Shown one piece after another: positions 35,030-46,063 of a stretch of 64,000 bases of DNA (its first letter is position 1; every line of letters begins with the position of its first letter). Made by a program: the position numbers and the translations under genes. Below the pieces are notes generated by a model that had not been told where the DNA came from, searched no databases, and worked only from the letters and a program-made list of their open reading frames with translations. Origin of the DNA: Stenogyne calaminthoides (Eukaryota; Streptophyta; Magnoliopsida; Lamiales; Lamiaceae); NCBI GenBank assembly GCA_037126765.1, contig JBBCBC010000019.1:31828222-31892221 (forward strand). Reading direction: 5' to 3'.

Positions 35030-38000
35030 AAAGGATGTATCATTGTATTGTTATATATATTAATAAAATATACTTTTTTGGATAATTTGGAAGCTCTCTG
35101 CCTATCAATGAAACAAGAAAGGCATTCAAAGAGTTCACTGAATCTCATCAATATTTGTTTATACACTCATCTAAAAGTATTTGGAATCCCAAATGAATTT
35201 ATACATTAATACACATCATTCTTTATTGTCAAGGAATAATTTTATCCTTCCTCATAACATCAATCCAATAACATATTGAATCCAAAACATGATACTTGTT
35301 TTTGAATCCTGACATATCGATCTTGCTACGAGTACACAACATCTTGATAGGAAATCGAAAAAGAGCATCAAGAAAATCCCAATTAGCCAAATCCTTCATC
35401 TCAGTATCTACAAGCCCCTCTTTCACTACTATTTCCTTCCAAACATCTCCCTTATCAGCCATGGCTGAGGAAAACATGAATTCATCAGAAAACGTGCATT
35501 TTTCTGGTGCATTCACCCCTAGCTTAGCACCGATAGCAGGCCATATTTTCATCCATGTGTAGTATTCACCGTTTATTGCATTAAATGCTTGCCCCTGCAT
35601 AACTTGATCATCGTTAGTAGCAACCCAGATATGTTGTTCTGCCACAAGACGAGCATCTGAGGCATCGATGTACATTTCCTCCCAACATTCTTTATTCCCC
35701 CCAAACACAAATGGGAGGTTTAAATACTTACAAATTGTACCATAAACACATATACTGCCAATGAAATTGTACAGAGATCTCTGAGAACAACCCATGACTA
35801 CCCCAGGCCTATGAATAGACCAAGCCACATTATAACCAGGCAATCTTTCTTGCAACAGATCTTCAAGGACATAATAAAAGTTATGCCCTGTATCTGCCCT
35901 TGGTGATTGCTCATCATAGTAGCTGACTTCTTTGGACACATATCCTTGTAATGAGACATAATGTTTAGTCCCCGTTTGGAGTGACACGTGCCGCAAGGAC
36001 TTAGCCTTAGGGAGGATGGCGTTGAGGGCGTTAGCCATCATCGCTCTATTCTGCTCGTAACACTCAGAGCTATCCAGAGGAAACTGGCTAGCCCATGTGA
36101 CCCAAAATATATGAGTCACATCATCTAAAAAAGACAGTTTTTCTCGTGTTTTGAAAGGGTCTAAAAGGTCACACGAAATGAAATAGTACCCGTGTCTTTC
36201 CCCCTGGATCTCCTTCGTGTTCTCTTCCTGACGAGCTACCCCGTAGACCTTCCAATTATGAGTCGAAAGGAGCATTCTTGCAAGCTCCTTCCCCACCAGG
36301 CCACTCACTCCAAAGATGGCTGCTACATTTTTTGCATCTTTTACAGCCATCTTTGTTTTTTCCTTTCCTTTCCTTTTTATTCCAGCTCAATGCATTCTAT
36401 CTTGCAAGTGATGGTGATTATATACTACTAAAGTCTAGAGTCTAAATCAGGCTAATTATATTGAGAAAAAGATGTTGAACAATCAATCAATGTCCTTATT
36501 TGTAGGAATGATTTGTGGCTTTCTTGTAAAGCAATTCAATAAGACTAGTAGCTAGGGGTAGGAAGGTATATAAATTATGAATAATGTTGATGAACATGGG
36601 GTTTATCAATTTGGTTAAAATCAAGTTGGTGACTGGGAAGCAACTACTTGCGGCGTCAAAGGCTTGTTGAAGGGCGCTTTGGAAGGCATATTTGGTTACC
36701 AGCCGTCATCTTGTTGGCATTTCAGTTGGAAGAATTTATTTCTCCATTTGTTTATGTCAGTTGCTTCATATAACCACAATAACTTATACACTTAAATGTC
36801 AAGGCACTGCTCACAGGGATATCATTCTCTCTCTCTACCCTTTTATATATATATATATATGGCACATGATGAGGTTATAAGGACAGCCTGACCATAATCA
36901 GTTAGATGAAGTAGTCTTTAAATTAGAACCGTTGAATTCTAAATATATATACATATATATAAAGAGAGAGAGAGAGAATGATGATTAATGGGTTTATGCA
37001 GGTAGGATACGTACGTATGAAGTACCATTAGTGGTGATAATTTGATCTGGTGTGTACAACACCATAAAGTGCACATTTACAGCCTTTGAATTAGATTGGA
37101 ATTATTCACAATCCTTATTTATTTTTCGTAATTATTGGATTAAATTAAATCGAATCCAATGGCTATAAATTTGCACTGTATGGTGTTGTACAATACTAGA
37201 TCCTTTATCCACGATAACACAAAAACGACAATGAAATTGTGGGTTATAGGTTTATTGTATTCGTGTCAGCCCATTAAACTTGATAAAAAGTTCGGATTAT
37301 ATATATAACTTGATATTTTGAAGTTTTTTTTGGAGATTTTGTATATTTCGTGTGTTTTATTGTGTCATATAATGTATCATGTATTTATGTGTAATATTAT
37401 ACGTGAATTCTATTTTTAATTGTTTTTTCTTAGTGTGTCGTGTTATGATGGATTCTTATCGTATCGTGCCAATACAATTTTTTTTTTTTTCGTGTTGTGT
37501 TATCATGGATTCTTATCATGCTTTTTTCGTGTATAGTCTTATCATGTCGTGTTTGTCACCTTTTAAGTACAATAGATGTTTAATTTGTTAAAACGAGTTA
37601 AGTACTTGATTACTGATTAGAATGCTTTGTACTTGGAAAAAATTTATGTATATAATTGCAATAGCTATTTAATCTAATATGTTAAAACAATTTAATGTAC
37701 TTAGACAAACTGACGTATATATTGTAATATTGAGGGCTGAATTCTTTCATACACATTATTTGACAATCATTAATCTACTTGATGCTCTAGACTTCTAATT
37801 AATATCCTCAGTTACTAAATTATGCAACATCCTCTATTGCATCAGAAAACTGCAATGTGTACAAAGATTTATTGAATCAGTTCTGGTTCAGAAGTAAAAT
37901 TCATCATCAAGTGAATCATCAAATTTGTACACATGACAATCATCCAATTAATCAAACTACGAATTGTAAACTTAAACTCTATAAAATTACATGATAATTA

Positions 38001-39075
38001 ATCCCCAAAACCGAACCTTCAAAAGTAATTTACTATGTATTAATTTCAAGAACAATTCTTGAAATTAGAATAGCTAGAATATCACATGCATAGATATTAG
38101 CTAGAAACTTAAGATTCCACTCTGCATTGTCCATATCCCTTATTTTCCAGTCAATTCTTTGTTGATACTTAGTTCATGATAATACAAGTCGACTGGAGTC
38201 TCTACAATTAATTTCTTAGTTTTTTTTTTCGCATGAATCTCTTGCAAGTTTTTTTACTTACATTTGAAGAAAGTATTGATCCAGTGGAGACTAACTACTT
38301 GGTGATAATGCATGTGTTGGGTGCAGGCAAATTTTTCATGTATCTGGTGTTCATGTTTCTTACATTTATGTACTTCACCTTTTACGGAATGATGGTTGTT
38401 GGACTCACTCCAAATCAACACATTGCTTCGGTGGTTTCCTCGGCATGTTACTCACTCTGGAATCTCCTATCAGGCTTCCTCGTCCCATTACCGGTAAGTC
38501 AGTGTAAATTCCCTGTTGTGGATCATATTCTATCTCTTGGCGGACGCCTGGTTCAAATTCTTCAATAAGAATGTTAATGAGAATCATTGAATAGTCAATA
38601 GTTATAATAAAACTAATGGTTACATCGTTAGTGTTTGGTTCTAATGATTAACTTATTTTGAGTATAATACCTCCTAAGTAGTATGATTACATGATCAATA
38701 TCATTATTATTCCTATTAAAGAATCCGAACCAAGCGTCCCGTTAATATTCTAAAACTTTGAATACACGTCGGAACTTTTAAACTGATAACATGATCTCGT
38801 ATATGCAGAGCATCCCGGGATGGTGGTTATGGTTCTACTACATTTGTCCAATGGCATGGAGTTTACGCGGCATAATCACATCCCAACTAGGCGACGTAGA
38901 GACGAGAATGGTGGATCCTGGATTTGATGGCACAGTGAAGGAATTCATCAATGAACATTTTGGTTTCGACTCAGGAATGCTCGGGCCTACAGTTGTTGTG
39001 CTTGTTGGATTCAACATTCTCTTCTTCGGCACTTTCGCCCTCTCCGTCAGAGTCCTTAACTTCCAGAGAAGATGA
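26266..39075 (+). CDS. ABCG31: Full-size ABCG (PDR-type) ABC transporter, ABCG31-like
   Basis: Exons: 26266-26600, 26745-26865, 26950-27038, 27719-27803, 28078-28240, 29152-29228, 29314-29458, 29554-29855, 29955-30236, 30328-30644, 30728-30888, 30957-31060, 31168-31324, 31430-31492, 31579-31688, 31770-32102, 32168-32458, 32538-32621, 32693-32826, 32944-33171, 33406-33577, 33841-33928, 38327-38493, 38809-39075. Every intron is GT-AG. The sum is 4275 nt: 1,424 codons plus TGA, uninterrupted. The order is NBD1-TMD1-NBD2-TMD2. NBD1 has Walker A GPPGSGKS (188-195), signature VSGGQKKR (328-335) and Walker B LFMDE (Asp352). NBD2 has GSSGAGKTT (869-877), LSTEQ (976-980) and IIFMDE (Asp1000). The protein ends in LNFQRR, usual for plant PDRs. 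The start MAASNGSEYFELDVE and the length match Arabidopsis ABCG31/PDR3, a plasma-membrane exporter linked to ABA and pollen coat. Orthology is inferred from remembered sequence; substrate is not shown here. Intron 22 carries the antisense PRISE gene. Confidence 0.95.
28244..28264. repeat. (TA)n microsatellite in ABCG31 intron 5
   Basis: About ten AT dinucleotides lie three bases after the exon 5 donor site. Confidence 0.9.
34583..34945. mobile_element. Foldback (MULE-like) MITE in ABCG31 intron 22
   Basis: The left half (gcgttaaattcatattaa ... ttagttgtttcaatttg) is the reverse complement of the right half (aattgaaacaactaaaaag ... ttaatatgaaattaactc), with arms of over 100 bp. The ends resemble those of the 55826-56646 element, including 'atcaatttaatcgcgac' / 'atcaatttaatcacgac', so the two are related. 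Confidence 0.75.
35222..35227 (-). terminator. AATAAA polyadenylation signal of the PRISE gene
   Basis: AATAAA occurs on the minus strand one base after the TGA stop. It is very close to the stop, so the true signal could lie further downstream. Confidence 0.35.
35229..36350 (-). CDS. PRISE-family enone reductase (progesterone 5-beta-reductase / iridoid synthase-like)
   Basis: A single uninterrupted exon of 373 codons lies antisense inside ABCG31 intron 22. It is an extended short-chain dehydrogenase of the PRISE family, which reduces activated C=C bonds of enones with NADPH; relatives include progesterone 5-beta-reductase and iridoid synthase. The Rossmann motif GVSGLVG is at residues 14-20. 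SLQTGTKHY gives the family catalytic Lys (Lys129) and NFYYVLEDLL the catalytic Tyr (Tyr159). The 30-residue gap compares with 32 in the Digitalis enzyme (Lys147/Tyr179). SIHRPGVVMG and the C-terminal SICYWIDVMRKDKIIP also fit. The length is close to the usual 380-390. From memory, the nearest Arabidopsis type is At5g58750. Substrate cannot be told from sequence. A TATA element lies upstream, and AATAAA lies just after the stop. Transcription would run against ABCG31. Confidence 0.92.
   Translation of the reverse strand: MAVKDAKNVAAIFGVSGLVGKELARMLLSTHNWKVYGVARQEENTKEIQGERHGYYFISCDLLDPFKTREKLSFLDDVTHIFWVTWASQFPLDSSECYEQNRAMMANALNAILPKAKSLRHVSLQTGTKHYVSLQGYVSKEVSYYDEQSPRADTGHNFYYVLEDLLQERLPGYNVAWSIHRPGVVMGCSQRSLYNFIGSICVYGTICKYLNLPFVFGGNKECWEEMYIDASDARLVAEQHIWVATNDDQVMQGQAFNAINGEYYTWMKIWPAIGAKLGVNAPEKCTFSDEFMFSSAMADKGDVWKEIVVKEGLVDTEMKDLANWDFLDALFRFPIKMLCTRSKIDMSGFKNKYHVLDSICYWIDVMRKDKIIP
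36418..36424 (-). promoter_or_regulatory. Putative TATA box of the PRISE gene
   Basis: TATATAA on the minus strand lies 68 nt upstream of the PRISE start codon. That leaves room for a start site about 30 nt downstream and a short purine-rich 5' UTR. It implies the nested gene has its own promoter inside the ABCG31 intron. Confidence 0.55.
37048..37192. mobile_element. 145-bp inverted-repeat MITE
   Basis: The left end 'gtgtacaacaccataaagtg' and right end 'tttgcactgtatggtgttgt' are inverted repeats, and pairing continues inward (tacagcctttgaattag / aatccaatggctat). It lies in ABCG31 intron 22, upstream of PRISE. Confidence 0.65.
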
Positions 39076-39194
39076 TTAATTCTCTGCCTACCTATACAAA
39101 CCTGCAACACTATTATATTTATTGATCAGATGCTTATGCATTATGCATGTTTGTGTAAAACTGTGAATACATACATGCATACTACATTGGCTGT

Positions 39195-39200
39195 AATAAA
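39195..39200 (+). terminator. AATAAA polyadenylation signal of ABCG31
   Basis: This is the first AATAAA after the ABCG31 stop codon, 120 bp downstream, at the usual plant distance. Confidence 0.5.
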
Positions 39201-39689
39201 ATAGCTAGTGTCTCATCAAACTAGTGATTGTTTGATATTGTTATTGAAGAATTGAGAGTACATGATAGTGTTTCATGTGGCGGTTTCACATCAGAGCTGG
39301 CTCTATATCAAAATTTGATAGGTTATGGTGGAGTTTTGAAACACCAAATCAATTCAAGAAAGCACTTTTTTTTTTTTTTAGAAGTTGGGTCACACCCTCT
39401 ATAAAAATAATAGTGCTTCTGCATTGTTAACTAGTGCTTGAAAACAGGGCATATGTATCATTTAGTTGATTATTGGTAAAAGAAAAAATTATTGAAAACA
39501 AAAATTCTATCATATTATATCATATATGAGATAGGATATAAGTAAGCATAAATTTACACCTATCTTTTTGAAGTGTTAAAAGTTTTTTTTTTTTTACACA
39601 GTTAAAAACGTCATTGTGATTAATTTTTATGAACGGCAAGTTTCGTCGCTATCTAGTACTAATTCTTTTGTCATTTTATTTAAATGTGT

Positions 39690-40228
39690 TACAATTACCG
39701 ATACTACAATTAATTTAATATTTGAAATTAAATAAATATTCATAGTTGACCACCCAAGTGGCCAGACAAGAAGAGAAAAAGAGGGAGGCGCCACCTTCTC
39801 AAAAATACAAAACTTTGGGGCTGAATTTATTTTTGAAAAGTATGTCTACTTTTTTAGTATTAAAGTAATATTGTTGTTCATTTAATCATTTTTTTTATTT
39901 TTTATTAAGGGTCTTGGCTGGGAGTTTTATTTTATGAGATGTGGATCCATTCTAATATAGATCGTACTTTTTTAAAAGTTCATTGGAAATGAATGTCAAT
40001 CGTCTTAGACGATTTTTTAAAATTAATATTTCTATGTAGACATAATGAATTTTTGCTCACTATGAAATAAAATAAGTTGCAATTATATTTTCGTAATAGT
40101 CAGTTAGTCACATGTCAATGTAACCCTTTAAATAGCCATGATCAATGTTATTTTTACACATTCATTCATCTAGAGATATTTGGAACCCCAATTTTTTTTA
40201 CTATTGATCAATAATAATTGGATCAAGA
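39690..40228. repeat. Duplicate of DNA flanking the nested PRISE gene
   Basis: 39690-39835 aligns with 34425-34565; both contain 'ggcgccaccttctcaaa' after a 'gttgac.accc...agacaag' stretch. 40135-40228 aligns with 35150-35237 (for example 'tatttggaaccccaa' against 'tatttggaatcccaa'). The foldback at 34583-34945 is absent here, so it entered the intron copy later. Confidence 0.75.
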
Positions 40229-40345
40229 AATAATTTTATCCTTCCATAGAATTCAAAACATGACATCGACCTTGTCACGAGTACTCATAGAAATTCCAAA
40301 TCAAGAAAATCCTAATTGGCCAAATCCTTCATGTCAACCAAGAGC
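40229..40345 (-). pseudogene. Relic of a second PRISE gene (3' end)
   Basis: About 115 bp match the last coding part of the nested PRISE gene: 'taattttatccttcc', 'aaaacatgac', 'cgaccttg.cacgagtac', then 'caagaaaatcc.aatt.gccaaatcc' and 'ttcat'. These correspond to the KMLCTRSKID, DALFRF and DLANWDF regions and the C-terminus, with internal deletions. The match stops abruptly at about 40345. With the duplicated flank, it shows that a PRISE copy once lay between ABCG31 and the inositol kinase. Confidence 0.7.
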
Positions 40346-41953
40346 CCAACAGTGGTATCAGAACTGGGTTTCGCCGTCGGCTGCTACTCTCCTCCAAAGA
40401 GTGATTCAAGTTCTGCTCCCTTCATAAATAAGAGATGGTGTACTGGTGTTGGACAAAAAAGGTGGAGATGTGATAGATTTATATTGGGTTTTGACCCAAT
40501 TAGAATAATTTCCAGAAGCCTACTCGTTCTTTCTGTCTTGGACCCAAAACACTTTACGTTGATTTTGCACAAGATTATTCCCTGAATTGTTGAATTGTCA
40601 TAATTATTGCCGTGATTTTTGCTGGGATTGATACTTTATCGATGATATAAGCTGATAATGGGAGTGTAGAAGAAGTGCGCTGAATACAGATTCTTTGTGC
40701 AGAAAACGGGTGGAGAGAGGAGGAAGAATATAGTTTGGTTCATACATACACTGCCGCCAGGATAGGAGATCTGAGTCCGATTAAATAATGAGTCTCCCGT
40801 GGCATTCGGCGGCACCGAAACCCAACATGTTTTATGAAAATGATAACCATATTTTCAATTTGCACATGAAAACAACCTCTGTTCGAAATTTCGTCGAGAG
40901 ACATTCTACACAGTAACTGCTGGAATTAAATGTTGTAGATTAACGGTCGATGAGACACAAGGGAAATGAAGAGTTCTCTATTTTATTAAATTATTTTCAT
41001 TTTATAACAATTTTAGCACATATTATTATTATATAATAAAATGACACGATAAAATTAGTTTACATAAAATTTTCATTTCTATATGTATTTTTCCAAATTA
41101 AAACATTGTCACATTAGTCAAAAATCAATTGTTCACATACTGCGTGTGTGTTTGCAAGCACTAGTATCTAAGAAAAAATGATATTAAGTGACTTTTTGTA
41201 GCAAAATAAAAAATAATGAGTGTTTTAAAATAAGGTAATTTTAAGAAGTGGTTAAATAGAAATGTGTTTGTAAAAGAAGTGTTTTTAATAAAGGTATTGT
41301 GGTATATTTTCTTGGGATGTGTGTAGAAGTCGCCAAGAAAGTCAAAAATTTTAAATTAATACTTTCAGAAAAAAATTTAATAAAAGATTTAAAAAGAAGA
41401 ATAAAACAGGTTTTAAGTGCTTATTTTTTAAAAAAATGTTCTTTTACTTTGACTATTGGGTTTGCAAACGGGGTCGCATCCCTCGGTTGTACCATTCGCT
41501 TCACCGATGGTAGTGCTCTTCACCTACGTTGTTGAATTAAAAATCCAACTCGCGGAATAAATGTCGAATCAATATTACGTCACGCCATAAAATTCCCAAA
41601 ATCAATACTTCAAATTTAAACACAAAGCCTAAATCTTAAGCAAGTATTTAGTATTCACACAGAAAAGCTTTTAATTGAATAAATTCTGGGGAGAATGCAA
41701 ACTTGAAAATGGAAAACAGAATCAATAACAATCACTTTTCAGAGGTTTGCAGATCAATGCTGCTGCAGGCCTCTCCTCCCCCATCTTTCTCTCTCTAAAA
41801 CGCTGCACAAATTCCAACCTTGCTGCTCTATTCCTCCACGTGTGGCGACCTATCGCCCACCCAATTTTGTCTGCATCCCAGCTTCCATTTCAATGGCGTG
41901 AAACGGAATCCCACTTCATTCAACACCCCAATTCCCAGAAAAAGAAAACAACG
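40346..41953. other. Intergenic DNA between the PRISE relic and the inositol kinase
   Basis: I see no supported gene. 41141-41477 has ends 'gcgtgtgtgtttgcaagca' and 'gggtttgcaaacggggtcgc' that are partly inverted-repeat, suggesting a diverged hAT-type MITE. A CT-rich tract at 41770-41810 is probably the kinase 5' UTR. Confidence 0.4.
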
Positions 41954-44138
41954 ATGATCGAGAATCGTGACCCCGCCTCCTGCCTCGTTGTCGGCAACTA
42001 TTGCCACGACGTTTTGATGAAGGACGACGTCGTTTTGGCCGAGTCCCTCGGCGGCGCCGTCGCCTTCATCTCCGCGGTGCTAGAGGGTTTTGCGATCTCA
42101 TCCACTTTCATCTCCAAAGTGGGTTCCGATTTCGCTTACTTCGTAAGGCACGAGCCAATTGTGTCTCGATCTTCCAAAACGACCGCGTTTCACGCCCATT
42201 TCTCGTCGCAAATCAAGCGGCACGATCGCGTTCTGAAACGCGTCCACTCTTGCGACCCGATTACTCCCGACGATCTCCCCGATTCGCGGCGGTTCGATTT
42301 CGGCCTGGCCGTCGGCGTTGCCGGTGAAATTCTCCCGGAGACGCTGGAGAAAATGCTCGACATCTGCGATACGGTTTTCGTCGACGTTCAGGCTTTAATT
42401 AGGGTTTTCGATCCTGTTACAGGGGTAGTGAATCTCGTTCACTTGAAAGATTCGGGGTTCGATCACTTGATTCCGAGAATTGGTTTTCTGAAAGCGTCTT
42501 CTGATGAGGCGTCGTACATCGGCGTGGAGGAGGCGAGGAAGGAGTGCTGCGTGGTGGTGACCAATGGGAAAGATGGGTGCACGGTTTATTGTAGGAATTT
42601 GGAGCAGCAGATCGCTCCCTTTCCGATTGTGCAGGTGGACCCCACTGGGGCCGGAGATAGTTTTCTCGGCGGCCTTGTCGTCGGACTTGCGCATGGCCTG
42701 GCCGTGCCGGACGCCGCCTTGTTGGGGAACTTCTTTGGGTCGCTTACTGTGGGACAACTTGGGCTTCCCACGTTTGATCTGAGATTGTTGCAGGTTGGCT
42801 AAAAAAATTGATCTCTTTTTTTACTTTTTTTTAAGTACATTTTGGATTATGTGAATGTTTTGCTCTTGAATTTGTTGCATGTGTTGTCTTCTTGTTGTAA
42901 TCCAAATTGTGAATTGAAAAGTTGTGTATAGTTTGGTGTAATCTTTTGGATTGACAAGAGTGATGATTGTTTGCTGATCAACTGTTTGATCAAATGCTTA
43001 TCCAGATAAACTTGCTCTGGCCTAAATATATCTTTGTTCAATTTTTGTTGAGTTATTTTGGCTCTTGATTTAGCTGTGTTCTATTCTCTATTCCTTTAAT
43101 TATGTCCTATATATATTTATGTGCAAGTCGGATTTTGCGATGCATATTGATCAATCATCTGTGTAGTATGTGCAATGTCATAAGGGAGAGTATTCTGCTT
43201 GCTTCTTATAGTTTTTTTGACCAGACAAAGAATTATATTAATCATCAAAGAGTACAAGGGATACTTCAACATAGTTAAGACACACTTGCATGAGACCGTC
43301 TCATGGTGAAACGGTGCATAAGTTGGGCATTGGCGGTCTCATGGTAACACTTTATGAGGGGTGGGTGTGATTTGTGCTAGGTTGTACACCAACTCATGCA
43401 TGAGACCGTCTCATATGAGTTTTTGTCTATAGTTAAGTGCTGAATCAACCCTTTTCGCTCCTTGGAGAGGTTAATGGACTAGAAACCTACTGGTCGTGTC
43501 CTTTAGGAAATGTGACAATATATTGATATTGGTATTGGAGTTGTGAAATGTGGAGCTCGTACTAAGTTTGGGTAGTTAATGTGGAATTCCTGCGACTTAA
43601 ACTTAAAACCTTCTAACGCAAATCCTCACGCGCTATCTGTGTGCTCGTTGTGATGATACTCACTCTCTTCATTTTCATGTACACGAGACTCTCTTTTCAC
43701 AGTACTCTATGTGCTATGTTCTGATTCAGACTTTAACTTTCTGTCAAGTTTGAGTTCTCTACCAGTCTACCTGATGAACTGATTCGCTGAGTAATTTTTA
43801 ATTATGCCAGAGATTTGTATGCCTGCATAGTATTTTACATTGCTAGCTTTCTTGTATTTGCTATGGCCAGTTGCTGATAGTAGATATGGTTTATGATTTT
43901 GTTGTAGAAAGTAAAAGACGAGGTGCAGAGAAAGAGATCAAGTGTAAAGGAGAAATTGGTGTATACGAAGCCATTAGATCATGACGAGTTATGTAGAGCA
44001 CTTGGTAGAGTAGCTGCATTTCCAGTTGAAGACTGTCCACCAACTTCGCCTACCATGGTCTCGTGCAGTGTACAGCCAATGTTATTTCCGGGCAATGGCC
44101 GTGAAGAACCGATTAGGTCAGCTAATCCTATACCTTGA
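41954..44138 (+). CDS. MIK: myo-Inositol 3-kinase (PfkB family)
   Basis: Two exons, 41954-42793 and 43908-44138 (donor CAG|GTTGGC, acceptor TTGTAG|AAAGTA), give 356 residues. The enzyme phosphorylates myo-inositol with ATP, an entry step to phytate, in the cytosol. The early LVVGNYCHDVL and GGAVAFIS fit PfkB family members. IGFLKASSDEA and VVVTNGKDGC lie mid-protein. PfkB signature 2, DPTGAGDSFLGG, starts at residue 229, with catalytic base Asp235. DLRLLQ joins KVKDEVQRKR across the intron, as in the Arabidopsis enzyme (At5g58730, from memory). The open frame extends upstream to 41747, but homologues start at the MIENRDPASC methionine, which I chose. The exon 2 tail is low-complexity and poorly conserved. 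AATAAA lies at 44257. A MITE sits in the intron. Confidence 0.92.
43285..43425. mobile_element. Small inverted-repeat element in the kinase intron
   Basis: 'gcatgagaccgtctcatg' near 43289 and 'catgagaccgtctcatat' near 43399 frame about 130 bp. Each end is itself near-palindromic (GAGACCGTCTC). This resembles common plant MITEs with GAGACCGTCTCA termini. The class is uncertain. Confidence 0.55.
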
Positions 44139-44256
44139 TAAACATCTCCATGAATTTGGAAGTTAAGGCAGAAATGAAGAGGGGATGATTTTCAACTCCA
44201 GAAAATGAGATTGCAGGGGTGTAGATGGTAGGTAGGTAGGTACCTTGCAGTTTGAA

Positions 44257-44262
44257 AATAAA
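44257..44262 (+). terminator. AATAAA polyadenylation signal of the inositol kinase
   Basis: AATAAA lies about 120 bp after the stop codon, next to a (GGTA)n tract at 44227-44242. Confidence 0.45.
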
Positions 44263-44814
44263 CTCTAACGAAGCGGTGGAGAATGATATGATCCTCTGTT
44301 CTTCGGATAAGCTCTCGGGTTCTCTCTAATGTTTTCTTATTGATTTTAGATAGTGAACAATCAATGATTTTGTTAGCTTATTATTGACTGATTTTAGCAG
44401 AAGAAACGAGGCAATGCAAATGAACTCTTCACTTTCTTGCGATGGCAAACTCGTTTTAATTAATGGGTATGTGAACCTATCCAGGCTATTATACCGATTA
44501 AGTTTAGTGGGTTAGAAAAGTGTGATGGAATGAGTAAAATGAGTCAAATAATTTAATTTTATATTATGAAATTTGTTCGTGGGATATTAACTCTTTTGGT
44601 TGCTTTCTCATGGTATATTTGGAGCATGTTACAAATAAATGAGATCATACTTCAAGTTTGCTAAACCAAAATTCTATCGTTGTACTAATAACTTCAGGAT
44701 GAATCATATGATCAAATTGGCATAACTGAACTAACCAAAATCTTATTGTTATTATTAATTGTAATCGAACTAAAATGACTATAAATCGATCTCAACCAAA
44801 CCCAATTTTCGGTT

Positions 44815-44978
44815 CAATTTTGGTAAATAACGGAAAAACCGAAATTATAAATTATTAAATTTCTATATAAATTGTTTTATTAAAAGTATTATATATCAAT
44901 TTTGGTAAATAACGGAAAAACCGAAATTATAAATTATTAAATTTCTTTATAAATTGTTTTATTAAAAGTATTATATAA
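44815..44978. repeat. Direct tandem duplication of about 82 bp
   Basis: Two adjacent copies share 'tttggtaaataacggaaaaa', 'ccgaaattataaattatt' and 'attgttttattaaaagta', with one or two differences. There is no coding content. Confidence 0.85.
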
Positions 44979-45112
44979 CGCGGAAAAATCCTTATCAAAT
45001 TAATTCAAAGTAAATCACAAAAAAATTAAATTAAAGTAATTTGAGAAATAAATATTTTTTCAGTAAAGGTTTTGAGTTCTACTAAAATCTAAGATCTATA
45101 TATATATTAATT

Positions 45113-45591
45113 GGCAAAATGCATTTTTAGATCCATAAACTATTGTTTTTTTTGTTTCGAAAGGATCCTAAACTAATTTTTTATTTTAAGAAGCCCCTGA
45201 ACTTTTAACTTTTGTTTCTAAAGGTCCTTAAACTATTTTTTAATTTAATGAAGTCCCTAAATTATTGATTTTTGTTTCACGCAGTCCTTCTTGATTATTT
45301 TTTAATTATCTAACAGAACCGTTAAGTAAATATGCACATCATAATTCTCAAAATTGTCAATATTGACAATTATTTTACTTAATGGTTCCGTTAGATTAGT
45401 TAGAAAATTTCGTCAAGAATGACTACTCGAAACAAAAATCATTAGTTTAAGAAATTCATTAAACAAAAAAATAGTTTAGGGACCTTTCGAAATAAAATTT
45501 AATAGTTTAGGGACTTGCTAAAATAAAAAATAGTTTAAGGACCTTTCGAAACAAAAAATATTAGTTTAGGGACCTGAAGATGCATTTTGTC
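45113..45591. mobile_element. MULE-like foldback MITE with 10-bp target duplication
   Basis: The long inverted arms start GGCAAAATGCATTTTTAG and end CTGAAGATGCATTTTGTC. Both arms carry repeated 'gtttcgaaaggatcctaaac'-like blocks, and the centre has 'gtcaatattgacaa'. TATATTAATT lies directly on both sides (45103-45112 and 45592-45601). A 9-10 bp duplication is the mark of Mutator-type insertion. Confidence 0.85.
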
Positions 45592-46063
45592 TATATTAAT
45601 TCAAAGGTATGTATATACAATTATACATATTTTATTAATTTGGTTCGGTTATTTCGGTATTTTTACCTCTAAAACTGTAACCGAAATACCAAAATTTATA
45701 AAGTTGAAAATCAAAATCGAACCGAATTAATATTTTGGTAGCATTTGCATGTCGTAACATTATGATGAATGTCTCGCCTATAGCCGTCATGGTACGTCTG
45801 TCCTAATTTATTTGATTCACAAAGTCTCATATGCATGGATTTTAGGTCCATGAGCTCGCCACATTTTAATTATACTAGTAATTATCTCACGCGATGCATG
45901 AATTTAAAAATTATTGATTTTTAAATGTGAAATTGTAGTAGAATGAATTTTATCTTATATATATTATAATAGGAGGAATGCATTCACACAATGTTGACAA
46001 GTGTCCACTCTAATGTGCTGCCACGCGTCACTTATCTAATTTTTAATAATCTTATTATATTAT

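Larger units (their letters stand above)
33929..38326 (+). other. ABCG31 intron 22, 4.4 kb, host of a nested gene
   Basis: The donor is GCAG|GTATGC and the acceptor GGTGCAG|GCAAAT. The joined codons read FERTAGKFFMYLV, as expected for the family. The intron is far longer than its neighbours (mostly 80-900 bp). It contains a segment shared with the region downstream of the gene (34425-34565), a foldback element (34583-34945), an (AT)n tract (about 35000-35026), the minus-strand PRISE gene and a small inverted-repeat element (37048-37192). 37200-38320 holds nothing I recognise. Confidence 0.9.

Noticed and set aside
42001..42782. Several long open frames overlapping the inositol kinase exon in other frames
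   Set aside because: They are shadows of a GC-rich exon whose PfkB frame is clearly the real one.
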